From Agriotes lineatus (Eukaryota > Arthropoda > Insecta > Coleoptera > Elateridae): a DNA stretch of 64,000 bases. Below, piece by piece: positions 56,468 to 64,000 of the stretch. The stretch spans positions 1 to 64,000 of the forward strand of contig CALNHX010005795.1 of NCBI GenBank assembly GCA_940337035.1, given 5' to 3'. Within the stretch, counting starts at the first letter, position 1. Every line of letters begins with the position of its first letter. Position numbers and translations under genes: made by a program. The notes under the pieces were generated by a model that worked only from the letters and a program-made list of their open reading frames with translations, was not told the origin of the DNA and did no database searches.

Positions 56468-59173
56468 TTAGATTAAGTCTTGTGGTAATTTGCGCTTAAG
56501 GCGCGTGTGAATGTCTCTTTGTCCGAGATTTAATTTGGTAGCACTTGAGCAAAAAACTAAGTTTTGGAAAAACTTCACTGTAGTTTTCTTGATAAACTCA
56601 GTTATAAGTGGAACACTTAGTTCATGGTGTACTTGAGTATTACGGACGAACCATGGGCACTTGATTGCAATTCGTAGCACTTTATTCTGCATCGTTTGGA
56701 GTTTCGTCATTGATGTTTTTGATGTGTTGCACCAGACTGGACATGCATAGGTTAGTATTGGTCGGAGGATTCCTTTGTAAATAAGCACAGTGCATTCAGA
56801 TCTAAGATGAGATTTACGGTTTATAAGCGGATATAACGCACCCAGCCTGTTGTGACACTCATTGAGCTTTTTATTGATATGGTACCCCCAGTTCAGCTTA
56901 GCATCTAAGTACACGCCTAAATACTTTACTGCTGCGTCCTTTGGGTTCCAGTCTATTTCATTATTATTTATTTTTATTTTTGTAATTTGTGCATATCGTT
57001 TAAGGGTAAACATTTTCGTTTGACATTTGTCGGAATTTACTTTAATTTTCCATTTCTGGAACCACTCACATGTTATATTTATTGAGTTTTGGAGGAGTTC
57101 AATTGCTGCTTCTGCATTTGGGCTCTGTGTTATTATCGCCGTGTCATCGGCATACATGGCTAGTGTTGTGTTGATAACTGTAGGTATATCGTGAACGTAC
57201 AGATTAAATAAAGTCGGCCCTAAAATGCTACCCTGAGGTACTCCTGCCTTTGTGAGTTTGGTACAAGATAAAGTTGAGTTAATCCTGACTCTAAATGTTC
57301 TGTTGATCAGAAAAGAGTGAATGATCTTGATTAAATAACTTGGAATGTTTAGAAGTATCATTTTATAAAGGAGCCCTTCATGCCAAACCTTGTCAAATGC
57401 TTTTTCCAGATCCATGAACACAACCGCAGTGTATTCTTTTTTCTCAAACCCTCTTTCAATTGTTTCGCTTATTCTAAGCAGTTGGTGAGAGGTTGAATGA
57501 GATGTTCGGAAACCGAATTGATGAGGGGGGATTGTGTCATTTTGCAGTAGGTCATCTTGTAATCTGGTAAGTATTACTTTTTCTAGGAGTTTGGCCAAGG
57601 TTGGCAAGAGACTAATAGGTCTATAACTGTCTGGTTTGTCCTTCGGTTTTCCTACTTTATATATGGGGAGTACACTTGCAGTTCTCCAAGGAGTCGGAAA
57701 ATGTCCTAGTCTGAGGCAGGCATTATATATTGTGGCTAAGTAAGCCACCGCCTTCTTAGTGAGATGCTATAACATTTCATTAGTTATAAGATCAGGTCCG
57801 GGAGTTTTACGCTTGGATAATAGCACTATGTACGATTTAAGTTCTTGGACAGATGTAGGAGCTATTGGTGCGTTATCTTGTAACTGGAAATTGGTAATTG
57901 TGTTTGTTACCTGTCTTTCAAAGTGTTCGTCATGTACTCCAGAGTTTGGTGTAAATACCTGTTCAAGATGTGTTGCTAATAAGTTTGCTTTATCTTCTTC
58001 AGAGGAGTATGTGGTGTTATTTGCTGCCATTGGATAGATTATATTCGGTAGTCTTAGAAGACGTTTGGTGGCCAACCACATAGTTGGATCGCAGGGTTGT
58101 TTATCTTCAAGGTAAGAGTTGTATCTTTGGATTCTGAGACTGTCAAGTTCTTGTTTTACTAAATGGCATAGCTGGTTATACAGTGTTTTAAGGTATGGTA
58201 ATCGAGATCTCTGCCATTCCCTTCTGTACCTATTCTTCCGTTTAATTAGGTAGAGTATATGGTTGGGTGTTCTAATATGGTCAGCAACTTTCCTGTGTTT
58301 CCATGGTGTGGTTGATTCCTGTATACTTTCTTGTATTGCCGAAGTGTACTGTGTAACTGAAGCGTCTATATCCGAGGTTGAGTCAAGTGGTCCCAACCGT
58401 TTCAGTTTTTGATCGAGGGTTGCTTGGAAATTGTCCCATTCTGTTTTACCGTAAGCTAGTTTAGGTGGTGGAGGTACTGTTTGTGGAGTGTTGTAGAAGC
58501 TGATAATGACAGGAAGATGGTCCGAGTCTAGTTCAGATGCTACTGTTTGGTACACTGGATTTGTCACGTTTTTATGCAATATTACATCTAAGATATCAGG
58601 TTGATGATCTGTTCGGTACGGGTGGTAAGTGAAATCATCAGGAGCTGATATTAAAATACCGTGGTCAGTCATAATGTTATATAGCTTATTTCCGTCGGGG
58701 TTACTAGTACGGCAACCCCATATGGTGTTTTTTGAGTTTAGGTCTCCTAAGACTAGCGTGGGCTCATTGCTATTGAAGAGTTTGTCAATATCATCCTCAA
58801 GAAGCCGTTTGTTTGGTGGTTTGTATGCTGACGTGAGAATTATAGGGTTATTATTTTCCATGAATATTTTTATAGCAATGGCTTCTATATTTTGGAGATC
58901 ACTCATATGGAGAAGGTGGTGTTTGAGTTTCTTTTTTATTACGATCGCAACTCCGCCTGATGCAATAACTGCTTCCCTGTCTTTCCGGTACACGTGATAT
59001 CCAGGGATTCTGAACTTTTCTGTGCTGATGAAATGAGTTTCTGTGATACACGCAATATCGACGTTGTGCCGTGTCATAAATTCGATAAAGGTTGAACGTT
59101 GAGATTTAAGACCATTGGCGTTCCAATTAGTCATTGTTAAATTATTTATTAATGGAGAATTATTTTGGTACAT
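56468..59173 (-). pseudogene. Jockey ORF2: endonuclease and reverse transcriptase, one in-frame stop
   Basis: A 902-codon frame interrupted by TAG at 57,767-57,769, with the same frame resuming at once. The endonuclease part (first about 230 residues) has NWNANGL, the ITETH motif with catalytic Glu, VLGDLNSKN and the C-terminal LDSDHLPVI. The RT part has DSYRPISLLPTLAKLLEKVI, AVVFMDLEKAFDKVWHEGLL (first catalytic Asp), GVPQGSILGPTLFNLYVHDI and MYADDTAII (catalytic Asp pair), then a C-terminal domain. It starts inside the end of ORF1 (14-nt overlap), as is usual in Jockey elements. Apart from the stop it appears intact, suggesting a recent insertion. Confidence 0.92.
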
Positions 59174-60332
59174 TGTCTAGCAATGTTGGGAGTAGTGTTG
59201 TAAGAAGTGGCATTAATTTATCTAAGTGAGGAATTAGCAGTTCAATTATTTTCTTTAATAGTGTGGATATGAGGTCATTTGATTCTTGCTGTTCATCAGA
59301 TGTGGTCGTGTTGGGTTTAGGTACGGAGCGTCCTGGGGATGACGACTCATTTTCCATACGTTCTGGTCTATCTTTTACTGCTTGGGAGTATAATCTATTT
59401 TGTGTTCGAAAACTAGGGCTTCTTGGTTGATTCTGATTTATCTTTACATAATAACTACAGCCTTTGTAGTTAGCCGGATGCTTTTCCAGACAGTTTACGC
59501 ACTGTGGATCTTCTCCAGGTCTTTTAGGGCATTCGCTAAATAAGTGATTGCCTGTGCATTTCACACAACGGGCTTGCGAGTGGCAGTAGTTGCGAGTGTG
59601 TCCATACAGCTGGCATTTCTTGCACTGTGGAATTTCTTTGGGTTTTCTTCTTATCTCCACTTCTACGATACTATAGTTTAACTTTGTTAGGTTGAAAATT
59701 TCCTTTCCTTGTTGGGTGTCGCTAAGATCCACTGCACATAGTGGAATCGGGTATCTGTCCTTATTGTAGAATCTGGCAACTTTTTGTACTGGGTACTTTA
59801 AGGCTGTTAGTTCATTTTTAATTTCGTCTTCCGTAAGGGAAACGGGGACGTTTCGAATAATTACAGATAGGTTGTTAACTTCGGGGTCCTTAAATGTGTG
59901 GTAGCTTAGTTTGCTCTCGTTGTAGTGTTTAGTCATTACTCGGTAATCGTCTATGCTGGTAAGATTAATTCGTAATTGTTTATTTCTAATTACAGTTGTA
60001 AATTCGTTCTTGGCTTTTTCCTTGAGATCGTAAATAATTTCTTGATATTTTAATTTATCTGCATTATGCAGGTAAATTGGTGGGATCTTTATTTTTTTCT
60101 CGTTAGTATCTACAGATTTCTGTGGAGCGGTCTCGGAGGTATCCATGTCGCTTATGGCCGGAGCGTGTTTGCCTTGATAAATTATTTTACTGGCTTCTTC
60201 AATTTGTTTCGCCGTAACAAAGAATCTATTGCTGGCTATTAAATTTTGTGGTTCAAATAGATACTTTTTATTCGGTTCTGATATGGGTGGCGATAGGGTA
60301 GAGCTGGTTCGTTTTAGATTAGTGTGGCTCAT
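59160..60332 (-). CDS. Jockey ORF1 (Gag-like RNA-binding protein)
   Basis: 390 codons, uninterrupted. An N-terminal Ser/Pro-rich part is followed by a PRE_C2HC domain at about residues 110-215 (DDYRVMTKHYNESKLSYHTF; LSVIIRNVPVSLTEDEI; PIPLCAVDLS) and three zinc knuckles: CKKCQLYGHTRNYC, CVKCTGNHLFSEC and CVNCLEKHPANYKGC. A hydrophobic C-terminal tail (LLKKIIELLIPHLDKLMPLL) could form an amphipathic helix. It packages element RNA in ribonucleoprotein. The start ATG lies ten bases after the leader hairpin. Confidence 0.93.
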   Translation of the reverse strand: MSHTNLKRTSSTLSPPISEPNKKYLFEPQNLIASNRFFVTAKQIEEASKIIYQGKHAPAISDMDTSETAPQKSVDTNEKKIKIPPIYLHNADKLKYQEIIYDLKEKAKNEFTTVIRNKQLRINLTSIDDYRVMTKHYNESKLSYHTFKDPEVNNLSVIIRNVPVSLTEDEIKNELTALKYPVQKVARFYNKDRYPIPLCAVDLSDTQQGKEIFNLTKLNYSIVEVEIRRKPKEIPQCKKCQLYGHTRNYCHSQARCVKCTGNHLFSECPKRPGEDPQCVNCLEKHPANYKGCSYYVKINQNQPRSPSFRTQNRLYSQAVKDRPERMENESSSPGRSVPKPNTTTSDEQQESNDLISTLLKKIIELLIPHLDKLMPLLTTLLPTLLDNVPK

Positions 60333-60341
60333 CTTGATTGA

Positions 60342-60362
60342 GGAACCCCTCCGCAGGGGTTC
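60342..60362 (-). promoter_or_regulatory. Perfect hairpin in the Jockey 5' leader
   Basis: GAACCCCT-gcgg-AGGGGTTC in the minus-strand RNA: an 8-bp GC-rich stem with a 4-base loop, ending about ten nucleotides before the ORF1 start codon. Such placement could affect ribosome scanning or RNA packaging; function is inferred. Confidence 0.7.
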
Positions 60363-60563
60363 TTGTTAGTGGCTTGTTTTTTGTTTTAGCAGCGATTTAA
60401 GATGTATTTAACTTATGCATGCACAGTAAAATAAATAGATAATGTTACCGTTAGATTTGAGGCGGGCGGCCTCGTATTTATCACTCACGATAAGCTTTGA
60501 CACTTGCACTTCGTAGCACTTGTTTATGCTTAGAAAGCCAAATAGCAACTCTTTGGAGTTGTT

Positions 60564-61330
60564 GGAGCTTTGGGTATCTACTGTACCCCTTCCTCCTTCT
60601 TTTTTATTTCTGTAATTTTCAAATATCTTGGCTGTAGTTCTTCAATTTTTCTTGATTTCTGCTCTTACTTTCCAGTTATTCCTTTAATATTCCAGTTTCC
60701 TATTTTAAGGCTTCTGCTTTTGCGCGTGTTTTCCTTTTCCGTATTCAGGTCAGTTATCTTTGCATTTGTCGCATTCTCTTGGCAGCTTCCTGAATTCGGT
60801 CTCCTTATTCGTTTTTTAGAACATTGACTTTTACAACTTCGTTATCTCTTTCTCCCTATTCAAATAGGGCCCATTCATTGTTATCTTCTTATATCCTACT
60901 TTGATTTGTTTTCCTTTTGCTCTTCTCTGTCTATTTTTCTGATTTACGCTTGCATGTTTCTTTCTACTAACGTCATTTCATGATCGATGTATTCTTCTTT
61001 CCCTTGGGATCATTTTTATCTTTACCTGTTGCTCTTTGTCTTAGGATTCCATCTCTATACTAATTATTTCCCCCTGTTTTTCTGTTGCCTATGATGTTCA
61101 CATTTTTAACATTTGTTTGTATTCCTAGTTCCCTGCTTAGGAACTGGTTTATTACTGCCTCTAACTTTTATATCCTCTCTGCTAATTGCAATTTTAATTT
61201 TTCCCGTCTCAGCTCCTTTTTCCTGATTTCATCTCTTAATTTTTTATTTTTTTACGTATTTTTTATATTTGTTCCATAATTTCCTTCATCATATTTTTAC
61301 AACTTCTCAATCGCCCATGTTTACTTTATT
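60564..61330 (-). pseudogene. Decayed LINE: coiled-coil ORF1 and start of endonuclease, host of the Jockey insertion
   Basis: The plus strand is pyrimidine-rich because the minus strand encodes Lys/Glu-rich sequence. Minus frames at 61,160-61,290 read LRDEIRKKELRREKLKLQLA followed by K-L-E-A-V-I-N (coiled coil). About 60,870-60,980 reads I-D-H-E-M-T-L-V-E-R, then KSKVGYKKITMNG. About 60,600-60,720 reads SLKIGNWNIKGITGK, the start of a LINE endonuclease (I-G-T/N-W-N-I-R/K-G-L/I), with I-T-E-I-K-K-K after it. Many stops. The copy is broken at 60,563/56,276 by the Jockey element. Confidence 0.6.
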
Positions 61331-61629
61331 TTCCTGGTTTGGTTGTCTATTTTGGTCTGGGTACCTGATTATTTTTTTTCTCATTCCGAAAATTTTCTTT
61401 ACCGTGTTGGTATCTAGCTCCCTGTCCTTTTCCTTTTTTGTCCATCTTTATGTGGTTACTTCAAATGATTTAAATTCGATAAGGTCGCCTCTCAGCGTGG
61501 CTTACGCTGCAATACACTTACACGTACTCACGTCCATTTATTTCGTATTGTTATAATTGAGATTTCCAATTTTTTTTGTTGCCTACTTTCTCTTTTACCA
61601 TGTTATACTACCACTTTGCAAAAATCAGG
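61331..61629. other. No recognised gene
   Basis: Pyrimidine-rich on the plus strand, probably further upstream sequence of the decayed LINE on the minus strand. Ends are not defined. Confidence 0.35.
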
Positions 61630-61978
61630 TGCGATCGTCCCGTTTATGGGAGTTTACCGGTACGATTCCACTGCTCGTCCGTTCCGCCTTTATTGTTTGG
61701 GAATACCCCAATGAAGCGTTAATGGCCGTTTGCTTGCAAACAAGGGGCCTGTGGAATTGCCTCCAAGATCACCTGATCTCACACCTTGGGATTTTTTCTA
61801 TTTTAATCTAGATTATTTAGAAAATAAAATCAGATGCGCCCAGTTATCACCCGATGAGAAAGGCAAAGTAACCAACCAAGAAATCCGAAAGAGATCAGAG
61901 GCGTGTATTGTACAAAACTGTGAACATGTTGAGCAATTTATTGGATCGACGGTGCTTGCTGTCTGTATAACCGAATAA
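61630..61978 (+). pseudogene. Tc1/mariner-like transposase, C-terminal remnant
   Basis: The frame includes RGPVELPPRSPDLTPWDFFY, then YLENKIRCAQLSP and EIRKRSEACIVQNCEHVEQF. W/P-P-x-R-S-P-D-L-T-P-x-D-F-F, with catalytic-region residues, then x-Y-L-K-x-K-V/I and a helix, is the C-terminal pattern of DDE transposases of the IS630/Tc1/mariner group. A frame change occurs at about 61,735-61,745. It belongs to the same broad group as the remnant at 344-586 but is not the same sequence. Confidence 0.7.
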
Positions 61979-62483
61979 AATTACCAATCCTTAGACGCGA
62001 TTTTGGGCAAAACTTTATAGAATCCCACTGAAATTCTATACATAGAAGAGAAAAAGATGAAGAATTTAAAAATATAACCAAAAAATGCATAATGTACTTC
62101 CGGTTTAACCAAAAGCGAAAAAAATATTTGAAATTGCTACCAAATAGCAATGCTGATCTCCAACAGCCAACTATTAATTTTGTTTAAATTGTATAGTAAT
62201 AAAAAGGTTATAAAGTGTACTCTTTGATTAGAGCACTCTGGAACAAAATACGCCTCAATGCACATTTTTAAGCTTTCGATTTCAATTGAAAAAGTTCCCA
62301 AAAATGGTTGAATCTACTAAAAACAATCCGAAATTCAAATTTTCCGTTGTGTAGGTAGAGTCTACACATTACCCTTTTGCTGTGACGTAATAATTTTCTG
62401 TCTTTATTTAACTACAAGGAACTGGACGAAACAAAAAATTTTAAATTTTTTGTCAGGTCAGCGTTAAATATACCTTATTGTTT
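61979..62483. other. No gene; upstream sequence of the transposase at 63,317
   Basis: AT-rich, with GTGTAGGTAGAGTCTACAC (a near palindrome) at about 62,350. No TIR that pairs with a visible partner, since the element continues past the window. Confidence 0.35.
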
Positions 62484-62491
62484 GCTGTCAA

Positions 62492-63281
62492 CAGAGCTGT
62501 GCTGTACTCGAGTACAAATACTCAGTAACTGTACTCTGAGTACTTTTAGTGTACTCGGTACTCAGTCCACGAGTACATTTTTTTAAATGTACTTGTACTT
62601 GTATTTGACGCATTTACGTGTACTCGAGTACATATTCCTGTACTTGAATACATTTTCGAGTACTCGAATACATTTACGTGTACTCGAATACATTTTCAGG
62701 TACTCGAATACAGGTACCTAAATTAATGATATGTTCTTAATTACTAGACCTTATGTAGTAAAAGCATCATTAGCAAAGTTCTGCGCCATATTCAGATCAC
62801 CTTGGCCACTTAGCATGTGCATTTATAAAAAATATAGCATTGATAAAGAGATTAAATTACTTTTATATTTTATTTTATGTTTTCTAACGTACAGTTTTCG
62901 ATGTGCAGAAAGAAAATGTGTTCTTTTTATACAATATTATAGAACAGTGCTTTTATTTTATGTGTGTTTGCCATCATTGGCTGCAGTAGAATGATTATTT
63001 TCATTCGCGACATTGGTAAACAGACCACTTCGCCATGCTCTGGCAGATGACAATTTTGAAAAATTGTTATTTTGAAAGCCAATAAAATAGGACTGGAAAA
63101 AATTTTGTGTTTTGTTTTTACCATTGTTCCGCATTGCATTCCTCTGTACTCGGTACTCTGTACTTGTATAGGTATTCGAATACTTTCATTGTGTACTTGT
63201 ACTCGGTACTCAATTACATTTTGAGTAAAGTATTTGTACTCGGTACTCGAGTACTTTTTGTCTGTACTCGGAACAGCTCTG
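62492..63281. mobile_element. hAT-type MITE with GTACTCGAGTAC arrays, TSD GCTGTCAA
   Basis: Ends CAGAGCTGT / ACAGCTCTG with a perfect 8-bp duplication GCTGTCAA (62,484-62,491 and 63,282-63,289). Both subterminal regions (62,500-62,720 and 63,140-63,270) are packed with GTACTCGAGTAC, GTACTCGGTACTC and GAATACATTT variants. The middle (62,730-63,130) has short frames without motifs. Length 790 bp. hAT is assigned from TSD length and the CAG.. end. Confidence 0.88.
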
Positions 63282-63316
63282 GCTGTCAATGTGACATTTG
63301 TCCAAAATCGTTAAAA

Positions 63317-64000
63317 ATGCCGCGCTATAACGAGCAATCCCAAATTCTTATTTCAAACGTCCGAGACTTCTTTGAAGAGGAGAAACGTAGAACAGAAATG
63401 GGCCAAGAACGTCTAGGAGAGAGTAATGTGCTACTTAGAGCATCCCTGGCATTAAAAGTGAGTAAAAGGACTATTTCCAATATTAACAAAAAAGGGATTC
63501 AAACGGATAAAACGTATTTTGAAAACATGTCACAAAAAATAAGCACAAGAAAAACCAAAATTACTAAGTTTATGAAAAACTCAATTCGAGAAACGATATA
63601 TAGAATGTATGAAAAGAAAGAATATGTTACAATGACCACACTGCATCAACAGTTAAAGAATGAAACTGATTTGCCTTACTGCATAAATTCTCTTAGAACA
63701 TGGTGTAGAAGCATAGGTTTTAGATGGAGAAGGGAAAGTAACAGGAGTTATTTAATGGAGTTACCTAACATACAATTAAAACGTTTAAAATTTCTCAGAG
63801 AATTTACAAAAAATCAAGAATCTGAGCATCCATTGCAACCCATTTTTCTTGACGAAACATGGATTTTTAGCAAGGGTTCGTTTAGAAACAGCTGGCAAGA
63901 TGGAACTTTAGCTACATGCTCTTCCAAGAGTGGCGAAGGGTGCAGATATATTATCTTGCATGCTGGAGGTATGAATGGCTTTGTCGAAAACGCTTCGTTG
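63317..64000 (+). CDS. IS630/Tc1/mariner-like DDE transposase, open at window end
   Basis: An uninterrupted frame of 228 codons from ATG at 63,317 to the last base; the C-terminus lies outside. It begins MPRYNEQSQILISNVRDFFE, with two helix-turn-helix-like parts (SLALKVSKRTISNINKKG at about residue 50; YVTMTTLHQQLKNETDLPYC at about 110) and GFRWRRESNRSYLMELP. IFLDETWIF contains the first catalytic Asp (D-E-T-W), and YIILHAGGMNGFVENASL follows. The second Asp and the Glu must lie beyond 64,000. The pattern matches a transposase family common in aphids and other arthropods. The absence of stops suggests youth. A hAT MITE sits 28-35 bp upstream. Confidence 0.85.
   Translation, partial: MPRYNEQSQILISNVRDFFEEEKRRTEMGQERLGESNVLLRASLALKVSKRTISNINKKGIQTDKTYFENMSQKISTRKTKITKFMKNSIRETIYRMYEKKEYVTMTTLHQQLKNETDLPYCINSLRTWCRSIGFRWRRESNRSYLMELPNIQLKRLKFLREFTKNQESEHPLQPIFLDETWIFSKGSFRNSWQDGTLATCSSKSGEGCRYIILHAGGMNGFVENASL

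Larger units (their letters stand above)
56276..60563 (-). mobile_element. Jockey-type LINE, nearly complete
   Basis: On the minus strand: 5' leader with a hairpin, ORF1 (59,160-60,332), ORF2 (56,468-59,173) and an A-tail (T run 56,286-56,301 on the plus strand). Flanking copies of TTTGGAGTTGTT (56,276-56,287 and 60,552-60,563) are the target-site duplication. Length is about 4.26 kb. The only coding lesion noticed is one in-frame stop in ORF2. Confidence 0.92.

Noticed and set aside
60570..61811. Run of hydrophobic plus-strand frames as membrane proteins
   Set aside because: Phe/Leu/Ser-rich frames are the antisense of Lys/Glu-rich coiled-coil coding on the minus strand.

Overview
This 64-kb window is eukaryotic, AT-rich and built almost entirely of transposable elements at different stages of decay. 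No convincing host gene, rRNA, tRNA or CRISPR array was found. The mix (Jockey-type LINEs, BEL/Pao, Ty3/Gypsy, Penelope-like elements with a GIY-YIG domain, mariner, several hAT and Tc1/mariner elements, Polinton/Maverick fragments, Helitron-like tails) points to an arthropod, most likely an insect with a large repeat-rich genome. The species cannot be fixed from the sequence.

Left third (1-23.9 kb): an RTE-like reverse transcriptase fragment is split by a Tc1/mariner-type element with transposase remains. Then come an 829-bp palindrome, a decayed Penelope-like element (minus strand), and a rearranged inverted repeat at 4.6-5.5 kb. A Pao protease/zinc-knuckle fragment is interrupted first by a TA-flanked inverted-repeat element and then by a three-deep nest: a 268-bp TA-flanked MITE holds a hAT with TSD CTCTAGAG, which holds another hAT with TSD GAAAGAAT. 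At 14.8-17.4 kb a hAT carries a mariner inside it and itself sits in a Helitron-like tail. At 18.7-20.0 kb a Penelope 3' piece lies between inverted terminal repeats; one repeat holds a hammerhead-ribozyme-like motif.

Middle (23.9-52.8 kb): one giant inverted duplication. Arms of about 10.4 kb meet at about 41,253 with a loop of about 5 bp. Each arm, from outside to centre, holds a GC-biased minisatellite, a 132-bp VNTR, broken Polinton-type DNA polymerase B and a capsid-like gene, and head-to-tail partial copies of a Jockey-like LINE. A 7.05-kb Ty3/Gypsy element (24,632-31,678, TSD ACTT) is only in the left arm. A 955-bp hAT (46,102-47,056, TSD GTAGTTAG) is only in the right arm. Each arm therefore preserves the empty site for the other arm's insertion, so both insertions followed the duplication, or the arms come from different haplotypes.

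Right end (52.8-64 kb): a perfect 802-bp palindrome flanked by TA microsatellites, related by sequence to the one at 0.9-1.7 kb and to the Penelope tail; a MITE with repeated AAAACCGGCTAT motifs; a nearly intact 4.3-kb Jockey element (minus) whose ORF2 is broken by one in-frame stop, inserted in a decayed LINE; a Tc1/mariner-like transposase relic; and a transposase reading frame open to the window end, with a hAT MITE of tyrosine-poor, GTACTCGAGTAC-rich sequence lodged just upstream of its start codon.
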